In this document: positions 36,851 through 46,561 of the stretch, one piece after another
Position numbering within the stretch: position 1 is the first letter of the stretch
Layout of the letters: every line of letters starts with the position of its first letter
Assembly (NCBI GenBank): GCA_963711495.1
Contig: CAVQEK010000009.1
Coordinates: 372,001 to 436,000, forward strand
DNA: 64,000 nucleotides
Direction of reading: 5' to 3'
Origin: CAVQEK01 sp963711495
GTDB lineage: Bacteria; Bacteroidota; Bacteroidia; Cytophagales; Cyclobacteriaceae
Notes under the pieces: generated by a model
What the model saw: only the letters and a program-made list of their open reading frames with translations
Databases searched by the model: none
Told to the model about the DNA's origin: nothing
Made by a program: the position numbers and the translations under genes

Positions 36851-37724
36851 ATGAAACGCAGAACATTCATTCAAAACTCATTGGGTGCGGCCGGCATGGC
36901 ATTTTCTATGGCCAATTTTCCTTATCATCTCTTAGCCTCGGATCAAAAGAAATTTGCCAGTGATACTATCACGCTCGGTAAAACAGGCATCAAGGTTTCA
37001 CGACTTGCCATGGGTACCGGCACACATGGCGTGAATAAAAATTCAGATCAAACCAGGAAACTCGGCATACAAGGTCTAGCGGATCTGCTGGAGGCCGCAT
37101 TTGATGAAGGGCATTTATTTCTGGGATTCTGCCGACCAGTATGGCACCCACCCGCATTTGAAAGAAGCCTTAAAAAGAGTTCCCAGAGAAAAAGTAGTCA
37201 TACTCACCAAAACCCACGCATCAACCGAAGAAGAAATGAAGTCCGATCTCGATCGGTTTAAGAATGAATTGGGCACGGATTATATCGACATCATGCTATT
37301 GCACTGCATGATGGACCCCAACTGGCCCACTGTGAAGCAAGGTGCCATGGATGTTTTATCACAGGCCAGGGAAGACGGCGTGATTAGAACGCATGGCGTT
37401 TCCTGTCATACATTGGGTGCGCTGAAAGCTGCGGCGGAATCTGACTGGGTACAGGTAGATCTGGCACGAGTGAATCCTTATGGCGCCATTATGGATTCTG
37501 ATGTGGATACGGTAGTTGGTGTGTTGAAGAAAATGAAGGAACAGGGAAAAGGTCTTATAGGCATGAAAATATTCGGCGCAGGTCAACTGGTGGATAAAGT
37601 GGATAAATGCTTGCAATATACATTGGGTCAGGAATTGGTGGATTGTTTTACAATCGGCCAGGAAAGCCAGGACCAGATGCGGGATTTGGTGAAACGCATA
37701 CCTAAGGCGGCTGTTCGGGGTTGA
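36851..37724 (+). pseudogene. Tat-exported aldo/keto reductase, one-base frameshift
   Basis: The first frame begins MKRRTFIQNSLGAAGMAFSMA, a twin-arginine-like signal peptide, and then TLGKTGIKVSRLAMGTGTHGV, the start of an aldo/keto reductase. An extra G in the GGG at 37109-37111 breaks the frame; the second frame resumes with EGIYFWDSADQYGTHPHLKEAL. The catalytic tetrad is present once the frame is repaired: the Asp and Tyr in that segment, Lys in VVILTKTH and His in IDIMLLHCM. The reductase would act in the periplasm on sugars or aldehydes. The repaired length is about 290 residues. It could be a real inactivation or a homopolymer error. Confidence 0.88.
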
Positions 37725-37789
37725 TGTTTTATATGAAAAATCAGCATAATACCAGACCAGCCGGGTATTTGTTTTGGTATCATCACGGA

Positions 37790-40558
37790 TTAAACCACCA
37801 CATTAATGATCTTTTTTGGAACGACGATGATCTTTTTGGGTGGTTTGCCTTCCAGCCACTTTTGAACAACTTCATTCTCCATTACTGATTTTTCAATTAT
37901 CGTATTCGATTCGTCCAGGGGAAATTCAATCTTGGTCCTGAGCTTACCGTTGATCATGATCGGATACTCGTGGTTGTTTTCTTTCAGGTATTCCGGATTG
38001 AATTCCGGATAGCTGGAAAAAACGATACTCTTTTGATTGCCGAGAAGATGCCACAATTCTTCAGCAATATGCGGAGCGAATGGCGATAACACAATCGTTA
38101 ATGGTTCCAGGATCTCGCGTTTGTTGCATTTGAGTTGGGAGAGGGCATTCACACAGATCATGAACTCACTCACGGATGTATTAAAGGACAAATTGTTAAT
38201 ATCCTCCTTAACCTTTTTAATTGTTTTATGCAACGCTTTCAATTCCTCACCGCTGGGTTTATCATGGGAAATGGCAAAATTTCCATTTTCATCATGGAAA
38301 AGATTCCAAAACCTTCTGAGGAATTTAAAAACGCCATCGATGCCGTGTGTATTCCAGGGTTTCGACATTTCCAGTGGTCCCAGGAACATTTCGTACATGC
38401 GCAGTGTATCCGCACCGAATTTCCCGGCGATATCGTCGGGATTTACTACGTTGTACCAGCGTTTTGACATTTTTTCGATTGCCACGCCACAAACGAATTT
38501 ATCATCCTCAAGAATAAATTCTGCCTCTTTGTATTCGGGCATCCACTTTTTGAATTGTTCAATATCCAGCGTATCGTTATCAACGATGTTCACGTCTACA
38601 TGCAACTCAATGGTATCAAACTTATCTTTCAAGCCTAAAGAGACAAATTTATTTTCGTTTTTTAATTTGTAAATCAGGTTCGATCTACCCTGGATCATGC
38701 CCTGATTTACCAGTTTTTCAAATGGTTCTTCATGAAAAATATATCCACGATCGTACAGGAAATTATTCCAGAAACGCGAATACAGAAGATGCCCGGTGGC
38801 ATGTTCGGTGCCACCAATATATAAATCAACAGAATTCCAGTATTTGACTGCCTTCGGGTCGACGAGCATTTTATCGTTGCGGGCATCCATATACCGTAAG
38901 AAATACCAGCTTGAACCAGCCCATCCTGGCATGGTGGTGAGTTCGTAATCGTACTTTCCTTTGTATTTCCAGTCAGTAGCCCTGGCCAACGGTGGTTCAC
39001 CGGTTTCGGTCGGTTTGTATTCATCGATCGATGGCAATTCTAATGGCAATTCGTTTTCATCGATGAGGTGTGGAATATCATCTTCGAAATAAACCGGAAC
39101 TGGTTCTCCCCAATAACGTTGTCTGCTGAAAACAGCATCGCGCATTTTATAATTCACCTTTGCTTTGCCATAGCCATGTTTTTCTGCATCCTCGATGACC
39201 GCCTGAATGGCCGCTGTGCTATCCATGCCGTTAATAAAACCGGAATTGATCATATTGCCATGTTTGATCTCCGTTGGATCATTCAAAGATTCCGTACCTT
39301 CGATCACGCATCGAATGGGCAAATGGTAGTGTTTGGCAAATCGAAAATCGCGATCATCCGATGATGGAACCGCCATCACTACTCCAGTGCCGTATCCTGC
39401 CAACACATAATCGGCGACCCAAAGTTGCACCTTTTCATTATTGACCGGATTGACCACGTAAGAACCGGTGAATACGCCGGAGACTGTTTTCACTTCTGCC
39501 ATTCGTTCCCGTTCCGACCGGTTGATGGCCAACTTCACGTATTCATCAACTTTTTGTTTTTGATCAGTGGTGGTCAGTTGCTCGATCAATTCATGTTCCG
39601 GAGCAATAACAACATAGGTAACGCCAAAAACTGTGTCCGGTCTGGTGGTAAACGCGGTGAGCGTAATATCCTGATCGGCAACCTTAAAATCCAGTTCACA
39701 GCCGAATGATTTCCCAATCCAGTTGGTTTGCATTTCTTTCATTGCCACAGACCAGTCTAATTTGTCCAGATTATCCAGCAAACGGTCAGCATAGGCGGTA
39801 ATGCGCATCATCCATTGGCGCATTTTTTTTCTTTCTACCGGGTAACCACCCCTTTCTGAAAATCCATCTTTCACCTCATCATTGGCGAGCACAGTACCCA
39901 GGGCCGGACACCAGTTCACTATGGCATCGGCGGGATAGGTAAGCCGATATTTCAGCAATATTCCAGCTTTTTCATGATCTGAAAATCTTTCCCATGCATT
40001 TGCAGTAAATTGAGGTGTATCTTCATCGCAGGCTGCATTCACTTTTTGATTTCCGTCCTTTTCGAAATGCTGGATGAGTGTTTCAATAGGTTGGGCTTTG
40101 TTGATTTCTTTATTAAACCAGCTTTTGAATAATTGCATGAAGATCCACTGGGTCCATTTATAATAGCCCGGATCACAGGTTTGCACTTCTTTGTCCCAAT
40201 CGAATGAGAAACCCATGTTCAGCAATTGTTCTTTGTAGCGCTTTATATTTTGTGCCGTTGTAATGGCAGGGTGCTGACCTGTCTGGATGGCGTATTGTTC
40301 GGCAGGAAGCCCGAAAGCATCGAAACCCATTGGATGAAGCACATTGTATCCTTCCAGCTTTTTGAAGCGTGCTACAATATCCGAAGCAATGTATCCCAGG
40401 GGATGTCCGACGTGTAATCCGGCCCCTGATGGATATGGAAACATATCGAGAACATAGAATTTAGGTTTTGAATAATCAATTTCAGCCTTGAAAATTTTAT
40501 GTTTTGACCAGTATATCTGCCACTTCTTTTCGATATCCTGCGGTTTGTATTCTGCCAT
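37790..40558 (-). CDS. leuS: Leucyl-tRNA synthetase
   Basis: This 922-residue class I enzyme charges tRNA-Leu. The HIGH motif appears as HVGH (residues 49-52) in PYPSGAGLHVGHPLGY and the KMSKS loop as KMSKR in VAIEKMSKRWYNVVNPDD. A CP1 editing domain lies between them, recognised by LTAFTTRPDTVFGVTYVV and GYGTGVVMAVPSSDDRDF, whose aspartate clears mischarged tRNA. The C-terminal anticodon-binding region ends with LPLDESN-type strands. The gene is single, and a polysaccharide export cluster follows upstream on the same strand. The length is typical for Bacteroidota. Confidence 0.97.
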   Translation of the reverse strand: MAEYKPQDIEKKWQIYWSKHKIFKAEIDYSKPKFYVLDMFPYPSGAGLHVGHPLGYIASDIVARFKKLEGYNVLHPMGFDAFGLPAEQYAIQTGQHPAITTAQNIKRYKEQLLNMGFSFDWDKEVQTCDPGYYKWTQWIFMQLFKSWFNKEINKAQPIETLIQHFEKDGNQKVNAACDEDTPQFTANAWERFSDHEKAGILLKYRLTYPADAIVNWCPALGTVLANDEVKDGFSERGGYPVERKKMRQWMMRITAYADRLLDNLDKLDWSVAMKEMQTNWIGKSFGCELDFKVADQDITLTAFTTRPDTVFGVTYVVIAPEHELIEQLTTTDQKQKVDEYVKLAINRSERERMAEVKTVSGVFTGSYVVNPVNNEKVQLWVADYVLAGYGTGVVMAVPSSDDRDFRFAKHYHLPIRCVIEGTESLNDPTEIKHGNMINSGFINGMDSTAAIQAVIEDAEKHGYGKAKVNYKMRDAVFSRQRYWGEPVPVYFEDDIPHLIDENELPLELPSIDEYKPTETGEPPLARATDWKYKGKYDYELTTMPGWAGSSWYFLRYMDARNDKMLVDPKAVKYWNSVDLYIGGTEHATGHLLYSRFWNNFLYDRGYIFHEEPFEKLVNQGMIQGRSNLIYKLKNENKFVSLGLKDKFDTIELHVDVNIVDNDTLDIEQFKKWMPEYKEAEFILEDDKFVCGVAIEKMSKRWYNVVNPDDIAGKFGADTLRMYEMFLGPLEMSKPWNTHGIDGVFKFLRRFWNLFHDENGNFAISHDKPSGEELKALHKTIKKVKEDINNLSFNTSVSEFMICVNALSQLKCNKREILEPLTIVLSPFAPHIAEELWHLLGNQKSIVFSSYPEFNPEYLKENNHEYPIMINGKLRTKIEFPLDESNTIIEKSVMENEVVQKWLEGKPPKKIIVVPKKIINVVV

Positions 40559-40654
40559 GACTAATATTTGTTCAATGGTTTTTTGGGGTGCAAAATTATG
40601 GAATTCCTGAGTTTATTAATGATGAATAACGGATTTTCTTGAGCCGGATTGGAA

Positions 40655-42154
40655 TTAGTTTTTATGTGAAGAGATCATTTCACGCAATTTGTTGATCAAC
40701 TGAAAAAACAAATGATTCAAATCGGGAGAAAAACCGGAACTGATCACCACAATGGCGTATAGTGTTACCGCAATGATACTGCGGACTGCGATATCGACAA
40801 TGAAATTGTTTATTTCAGGAATAAGGCTTATCAGTCCAAATATGACCAGTGCGGTAAGCGCCAAAACGAGGTATTTATAATTGTACGGCTGGAATTTAAA
40901 TTTTCTAAGGATAAAAATATATTTCATCAGGGCATGGAGGAGAACAGCGAGAAAAGAAGCAAAAGCTGCCCCGGGTATGCCAAAAATGGGTATAAAGATG
41001 TAATTGAAACCAACAATGAGAAGGAGAAGAACAATCAGGAGAAACGAAGTAAACTTATAGTATTTGGAGTAGGCGATCACCGAATCGCTCAAACCTGCAG
41101 CCATCTTTACCAGATTGGTCAGGCCAATCAGCAGCACAACATATTTTCCGATCTCATAGCTTTTGGGAATGATCTTAAAAATGTTTCCGAAATTGATGGC
41201 CAGACCAACCAACACCAATAGGCCAATGATATAAAGGTTAAGACAACTTTTTTTGTAAATGTCCAGAACGGTTTCGCGATCATTTTTTTTGTAAGCATCG
41301 GCAATTAGGGTAGGAGCAATTTTATTAAGTGCCCTGGCCGGCATCAAGACCAGCGTGCCAAAATTAAATAACGTGAAATAGATTCCCGCAGCGGCGTCAT
41401 CAATAAAATGATTTACCATAATGGTATCAAAACGCAGGATAGCGATGTTGCTGAAACTATTCAGAAAACCAAATGCACTGACACTTAGCATACCTTTGTA
41501 CAATCCGTTCTTCAAAAATTCAAAATTAGGTTTCAGGTTAAAATCACCTTGATGGATCAGATAAAAAACAATGATGATAGTCGGGACACAAATTGCTGTA
41601 GTGTAGAGAAAAACATAGGTGTCAAAACCAAAAACATGAGTGACCAGCATCAATAAGAAGATCATAACCAGGAAACGCTGTACGAAATCTCTCAAAAATA
41701 TACCCAAGGCGGCATTATACAGCGTCGTGTTGTAAATGTCGAGCAACATGAAAAAGATCTGGAAAAATGTTAAAGGCACGATCAGGAAAAAGTACTGAGC
41801 AAATAGCGGTGATTTTTCTATGTTGCTGGCTATAAACAGTGGCTTTACCGGATAGTATATCAAAAGAAAAAGGAGAAATCCGACCATACCAACGAGCATT
41901 GAAAGGAACAGGAATCCATTGTGTTTTTTGGCTTTATCCCTGAAATACGGGAAATAGCGTATTGTAGCGGTGGTGAATCCCAGCACACCAAAACTGGTAA
42001 ACAAACCAGAATAGGATGTGAGCAGGCCCAGGGCTCCGATCTGGCTTTTGGTTAAAAAATTGGGCGCCAATATACCGACAGTCACAAAACCGATCAGTAC
42101 GCCAATGTATAGAAATACCGCTGACTGAATTGCCTGTTTTTTGATTATGCCCAA
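40655..42154 (-). CDS. Polysaccharide flippase (MOP superfamily), TTG start
   Basis: This 499-residue protein has about 14 membrane segments and the start MGIIKKQAIQSAVFLYIGVLIGFVTVGILAP, which is the usual N-terminus of Wzx-like lipopolysaccharide flippases in Bacteroidota. The first codon is TTG; a TAA lies a few codons upstream, so no ATG is available in that frame. It would turn lipid-linked oligosaccharides from the inner to the outer face of the inner membrane. It opens the surface polysaccharide group that includes the two GT-B proteins, FkbM and GT10 downstream on this map. The exact glycan is unknown. Confidence 0.9.
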   Translation of the reverse strand: MGIIKKQAIQSAVFLYIGVLIGFVTVGILAPNFLTKSQIGALGLLTSYSGLFTSFGVLGFTTATIRYFPYFRDKAKKHNGFLFLSMLVGMVGFLLFLLIYYPVKPLFIASNIEKSPLFAQYFFLIVPLTFFQIFFMLLDIYNTTLYNAALGIFLRDFVQRFLVMIFLLMLVTHVFGFDTYVFLYTTAICVPTIIIVFYLIHQGDFNLKPNFEFLKNGLYKGMLSVSAFGFLNSFSNIAILRFDTIMVNHFIDDAAAGIYFTLFNFGTLVLMPARALNKIAPTLIADAYKKNDRETVLDIYKKSCLNLYIIGLLVLVGLAINFGNIFKIIPKSYEIGKYVVLLIGLTNLVKMAAGLSDSVIAYSKYYKFTSFLLIVLLLLIVGFNYIFIPIFGIPGAAFASFLAVLLHALMKYIFILRKFKFQPYNYKYLVLALTALVIFGLISLIPEINNFIVDIAVRSIIAVTLYAIVVISSGFSPDLNHLFFQLINKLREMISSHKN

Positions 42155-42162
42155 CCTGTCAT
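42145..42162 (-). promoter_or_regulatory. Five-codon ATG frame spanning the flippase TTG start
   Basis: On the minus strand an ATG eight bases ahead of the flippase TTG opens MTGWA and stops at 42145-42147, seven bases past the TTG start's first base. This could affect initiation at the TTG, but the frame is too short to exclude chance. Confidence 0.2.
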
Positions 42163-42566
42163 TTGTTTAATTTTGGCTAAAATTATGAAAAAGCCTTAAA
42201 TATCATAGGGCACTATGTATGCTTCCTCATCGAAAAATATTATGAGTTCCAATGTCTCTCTGGAAATTACTTACAATAAAAAGCAAAACTATATCTGAAT
42301 ATGCCAAACACTGACGAAATTTTAGCAGTGGACATATTGAATGATCAACGAACCAAATAATTTGTGGTGTATGTTTTAAATTTAAAGAACAGATAAGGAG
42401 GTTTTTTATAGCATAGACTGGATAATAATCAACACTCAACCGGGCAAAAAGGAGTATTTTGTTTTTCTGATTTTTTAATTCTTATATTTTTTAGGGGGAA
42501 CTGGAAGTATGTTTTGTGCGGTAAAAATTAGAAATGATAATTATTGTCCTGATGGCCAGGTGATAA
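42155..42566. other. Intergenic region in the polysaccharide cluster
   Basis: This 412-base gap separates the flippase from the next gene on the same strand. A 70-codon minus-strand frame (42227-42439) has the look of random sequence, and no terminator, promoter pair or RNA was recognised. Confidence 0.4.
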
Positions 42567-44411
42567 TTATTCAGAACGAATTAACCCTGATATAAAACGG
42601 ATCAAACGCTGGCCCGCCTGACCATCAATTTTATAGGCATATTCGCTTATATATCTATCATATACACCCGCATTGAGTGACAATTGATTGCTCAATATCC
42701 CCGTGAGGCATTCTTGTAATTCCTTGGCGTTGGTCGTCTGGAATGCCACACCTTCTTTCACATAGTTCAAGATGTCCTCTCTTAAATGATCGAGTATTAC
42801 CAATGGTTTTCTAAAGTAGACCGTTTCAGTGCCAACGGTGGAAAAGCAGGTGATCACAATATCAGCCATATCGAGAAGCAGGTAGAGGTCAGGATCCTGA
42901 ACAATTTTGTAGTTTCTGGCGCCGGTTCTTTGGGCGATATCTTTATAAAATTCGGGGTCGTTTTCCAGTGGATGCATTTTAATTATGAGTAGAACGTCCG
43001 GGAGGTCTTTGGTCGCTTCCATTACATCCAGGCCGGCCTGGTATCTCAGGTCGTGGTCTCGTTGCGGTTGCGACGCGAACAACACCATTTTTTTGTTTTG
43101 TAAATCAGATTCAATGCCGTTCCGCACCCGATGCTCAGTATGTTGTAAATTAAAGATGACATCCGTTCTCACCTGCCCAATTACTTCTACCATATCCGGA
43201 CGGAAATTGCCTGGGTGTAACAGCAATTTTTTCCAGCGTTCGCCCCAAACCAATGTATGGTCGGGCATTGGCTGGAATTTGAGATCTTTTTCGTGGTACA
43301 TATACGATGGATGTATATTGTGAATATTACCATGTTGATAACCCACCGTAATAACCTGCGCAGATTTGGCGGCATCGAGGATCAATTTAAAATTAGGACT
43401 ATTTTCATCGCAGGTGGCTACAACTTTAATATTACGATGCTGGAAAAACCGCCTGTAAGCGAGGTATTTTGCCAAATAAAATAATGAGGAGCCAACGAGT
43501 GTACTGAAATATTTAAAGATTATTTTCTCCAGGCCCTGAAGTTGAAGTGACTGGTTGCAAGTGTGCAGACGCGAGTTTAATATTTTACGCCATTCTATAA
43601 AAGTTCTCAATTCTTTTAAACCGAATCCCTTAAACAGGATATATTCCTCATACCATCTTGGTCTTTTATTGGTATTTTTCCAGTAAGATGCATTCAGGGG
43701 AAACTGATGATTAAATTTAGGCAATATCAAGAGATCAATGAGTGTAAACCTTTGATCAAAATATTGAAAGGCATACCCGATGAAAGCATTTTCATAATTA
43801 AATCCTGAACAATCTGAGCGAAGCATTTTTCGATATTGGCCGCGGCTATCAATGATTGCCAATTTTTTTTTGTCTTGACCACGAGCGTTGATAATTCCCC
43901 AAAAAAATCTCAACATAAAAATGATAAAGTAGTTGATTACAGCACTGAATTTTAGTGGTTGTTTCTTTGGAGTGGAAAAGATCAGTGAGATTCGATCCGT
44001 ATCAAAATCAAGCATACTCAGGTCTTTAAAGCCGGAATATACCAGAACCAAATCGAAACGTGATGACAGGCTTTTGATTATCGCTGATTCATAAGCCAGG
44101 TCCCTTGTATTAAAAAAAATCCTGTATTTATGGTAAAACCACAATTGGGCCTTTCCGAAAGTAAAATATTCATAGAAGGTTTGCCCATTCACCGGCTTTT
44201 GAGCAAAATGTTTAAAAAGGTCAAAGATTTCGGTATTGATCTTTCTTTTGGCCTCTGGTTCTAGATCAATTTTTTTGGCTTGGAGTGTTAGGTTCTGACC
44301 AGAAGATTGTGTGGTAAAAACGGAAATATCTTTATCATTTTCTGCCTTTTGCGATATTTCGTTTTGTTCAGACTGCGATAGCTTCCTGGTAATTAAAAAT
44401 GCAGTTTTCAT
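42567..44411 (-). CDS. GT-B-fold glycosyltransferase-like surface polysaccharide protein
   Basis: This 614-residue protein has a poorly conserved N-terminal half and a C-terminal half like capsular/CDP-glycerol transferase GT-B domains: VGYQHGNIHNIHPSYMYHE, then DVLLIIKMHPLENDPEF, then DMADIVITCFSTVGTETVYFRKPLVILDHL. In GT-B enzymes these correspond to the histidine loop, the K-x-HP strand and the donor phosphate loop (S/T-T-V-G-T-E). A hydrophobic patch near residues 160-180 (FIIFMLRFFWG) may touch the membrane. I cannot name donor or acceptor. It sits between FkbM and the flippase on the same strand. Confidence 0.65.
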   Translation of the reverse strand: MKTAFLITRKLSQSEQNEISQKAENDKDISVFTTQSSGQNLTLQAKKIDLEPEAKRKINTEIFDLFKHFAQKPVNGQTFYEYFTFGKAQLWFYHKYRIFFNTRDLAYESAIIKSLSSRFDLVLVYSGFKDLSMLDFDTDRISLIFSTPKKQPLKFSAVINYFIIFMLRFFWGIINARGQDKKKLAIIDSRGQYRKMLRSDCSGFNYENAFIGYAFQYFDQRFTLIDLLILPKFNHQFPLNASYWKNTNKRPRWYEEYILFKGFGLKELRTFIEWRKILNSRLHTCNQSLQLQGLEKIIFKYFSTLVGSSLFYLAKYLAYRRFFQHRNIKVVATCDENSPNFKLILDAAKSAQVITVGYQHGNIHNIHPSYMYHEKDLKFQPMPDHTLVWGERWKKLLLHPGNFRPDMVEVIGQVRTDVIFNLQHTEHRVRNGIESDLQNKKMVLFASQPQRDHDLRYQAGLDVMEATKDLPDVLLIIKMHPLENDPEFYKDIAQRTGARNYKIVQDPDLYLLLDMADIVITCFSTVGTETVYFRKPLVILDHLREDILNYVKEGVAFQTTNAKELQECLTGILSNQLSLNAGVYDRYISEYAYKIDGQAGQRLIRFISGLIRSE

Positions 44412-44509
44412 TCAAAAATACTATTATAGCACAGACACATATTGATCGATTTTGCGTTCAACATCCAAGTTTTGTATTTGTGTCCAAAGGATCTTCATTG
44501 TGCTATGGT

Positions 44510-45574
44510 TCAATGGATAACTCTTAGTTTTAGATTATTGCTAAAAGTGTTGCACTTCTTTATAATATAATCCACGGGATTGTAATGGTCGTAGAATTGA
44601 ACAAATTTGGTGAATGTTGTCCCGCGTTCCGCACTTTTGTTGCCTTTGCTTTGTGAATTTTTTAGATCATTTTTGATGGGAAGTTTCAGGTATTGGGCGA
44701 TTTCCCTGGTACAAATCAAAAAGTTATTGTTAGAACTTTTGGTAATTTCTGATACTGGTTTCGGTGGATTTTTCTCATCAATATCAAAAAACAGATAGCC
44801 ACAATCACCGAGTAATTCCATTATCCGCGCCCCATTTTCTTCAATACGAATTTCTGCCAGGATCGTAGGTTTCATGGATTTAATATATTCACCCATACCC
44901 TCGAATACTGGCACTTCATATCCCTCCACATCAATTTTGATCAGATCAATGCGCTTGAAATCATTTTTTTTTATAAAGGTGTCCAGCCTTATCGTTTCGA
45001 CATCTTCTACATTGGCTTCTACATGACGTTCTTCTGCAATATGTTTATTTAATGTGGATATGGTAGAAACATCAGTTTTCGGCTGATAAATGTTGGTGTG
45101 ACCGTCTGTATTGGAAATGGCGGCATCAATGATGGCAATATTATGAAATTGGTTAAGGGCACAGTTGATCTTTAGTTTTTCCACATTTCTTTTGATGGGT
45201 TCAAAGGCAAAGATCTGTGACTGAGGATTGACCAAATTGGCCAGCAATGAATATAAACCGGTATTTGCTCCAATATCAATAATAGTATTGGATTTTTCCG
45301 CCAACTTTGTCCATAATCCTCTGGATATTTTTTCGAAATTGCTTTTATCATATCCTTTCCAGTAAAATTCATTTTCGATATAGAAATGAAAACCCGGATG
45401 CTGGATTGTAAGTTTTTTGTTTCCCACAAAAATATTGAATGGCTTTCGGTGTACCATGAATCGATAAAATGATCGCTGTGGAATATAAATGAGTTTTAAA
45501 AGGTCAAAAAATGGTTTCTTGAGAGGAATTAAGTAATATATTTCCTTTATAATTGATTTCAGTTTTTCAGGCAT
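44510..45574 (-). CDS. FkbM-family methyltransferase
   Basis: This 354-residue protein has the FkbM fold: the SAM-binding motif IIDIGANTGLYSLLANL at about residues 98-114, QIFAFEPIKRNVEKLKIN as the acidic loop, and IKIDVEGYEVPVFEGM, the diagnostic FkbM D-V-E-G motif. The first 90 and last 80 residues are less conserved. In surface-glycan clusters FkbM proteins add O-methyl groups to sugars, which is the likely role here given the neighbouring flippase and transferases; the exact target is not known. It is divergent from the GT10 gene with 84 bases between starts. Confidence 0.9.
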   Translation of the reverse strand: MPEKLKSIIKEIYYLIPLKKPFFDLLKLIYIPQRSFYRFMVHRKPFNIFVGNKKLTIQHPGFHFYIENEFYWKGYDKSNFEKISRGLWTKLAEKSNTIIDIGANTGLYSLLANLVNPQSQIFAFEPIKRNVEKLKINCALNQFHNIAIIDAAISNTDGHTNIYQPKTDVSTISTLNKHIAEERHVEANVEDVETIRLDTFIKKNDFKRIDLIKIDVEGYEVPVFEGMGEYIKSMKPTILAEIRIEENGARIMELLGDCGYLFFDIDEKNPPKPVSEITKSSNNNFLICTREIAQYLKLPIKNDLKNSQSKGNKSAERGTTFTKFVQFYDHYNPVDYIIKKCNTFSNNLKLRVIH

Positions 45575-45658
45575 TAAACAGATAGTTTATATTTTTTAAT
45601 GGAGACTCGCTGAGCTTCACTAAATGGATAAGATACATTGATTATTAAAACGTGTAAT

Positions 45659-46561
45659 ATGATTACAGATAAAATTGTTTCCTCCATTCAGTTTAGATTG
45701 TTGAATAGATTTTCATTCTTCAATCCATTGTTGAAAATTCGAAACGAATTATTTTCCCTCTACACAAAAAACGACGTGAATATATGTTATAATAAATATA
45801 TTCGAAAAACTTATGATCCCCAAAAACAAAACATTCTGGTGGCCATAGAATCCCCGGCCATGATTGAGTATTACCGCTGGATAGATGCCAACATGAAGTT
45901 TGTTGCTGAAATATCTTTTAGTAATTATTTCAAATTAAATCAATATCTCTGTCCCAGAACACTTTATGTCAATAATGACAATTTTGTTGAAATGAATGAA
46001 TTCAAACCAAATGCAGAGAAACCCGAATTGGTTTCCATGATATATTCTGACAAGAGTTTCCTCTATGGTCATCAATTCCGGCACAGGATCTCCAAAGAAT
46101 ATAAGGATAAAATACACTTGTATGGGAGCGGAACGGGAAGGCATCTGAAAAGAAAATCCGATTCACTGGGGCCTTACAAATTTCAGATCGTCATTGAAAA
46201 TGGTAAATATCCAGAGTATGTCACCGAGAAATTTTACGACTGTTTAAAAACCAATACCATTCCCATTTACTGGGGTGGGGAAGAAGCAATACACAAAATG
46301 GGATTTGATCAAAACGGGATACTTTTTTTCGATAAATTGGAAGATTTGGAAGAAATTTTGAACGAAAAGGTGCACCGAGATTACTATTTCGAAAAACGGA
46401 CATCAGTAGAATTTAACAGGAACCGGTTGATAGAAATCCGGAACGAAGATAAGTTACTGCTGGCGTTGAATGCAATGAAATTAGGCTATCACCACACCAC
46501 CAAAAGTTATAGCAGTTTTCACAAAGGCCTTCTAAATTTAAAGTTTGAAGACAACTTATAG
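45659..46561 (+). CDS. Glycosyltransferase family 10 (fucosyltransferase-like)
   Basis: The best start is the ATG at 45659; the frame also extends to a TTG at 45638. The protein (about 300 residues) has the GT10 signature FQIVIENGKYPEYVTEKFYDCLKTNTIPIYWGGEEA near residues 175-210, in which the E-N and the Y-V-T-E-K bind GDP-fucose in alpha-1,3-fucosyltransferases. A C-terminal tail is shorter than in Helicobacter enzymes and lacks heptad repeats. It probably adds fucose or a related deoxysugar to a surface glycan. It runs against the GT4 gene and the two stop codons overlap over 46556-46561. Confidence 0.88.
   Translation: MITDKIVSSIQFRLLNRFSFFNPLLKIRNELFSLYTKNDVNICYNKYIRKTYDPQKQNILVAIESPAMIEYYRWIDANMKFVAEISFSNYFKLNQYLCPRTLYVNNDNFVEMNEFKPNAEKPELVSMIYSDKSFLYGHQFRHRISKEYKDKIHLYGSGTGRHLKRKSDSLGPYKFQIVIENGKYPEYVTEKFYDCLKTNTIPIYWGGEEAIHKMGFDQNGILFFDKLEDLEEILNEKVHRDYYFEKRTSVEFNRNRLIEIRNEDKLLLALNAMKLGYHHTTKSYSSFHKGLLNLKFEDNL

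Noticed and set aside
42227..42439. A 70-codon minus-strand frame in the polysaccharide gap
   Set aside because: No family similarity, no ribosome binding site, and composition like non-coding DNA.
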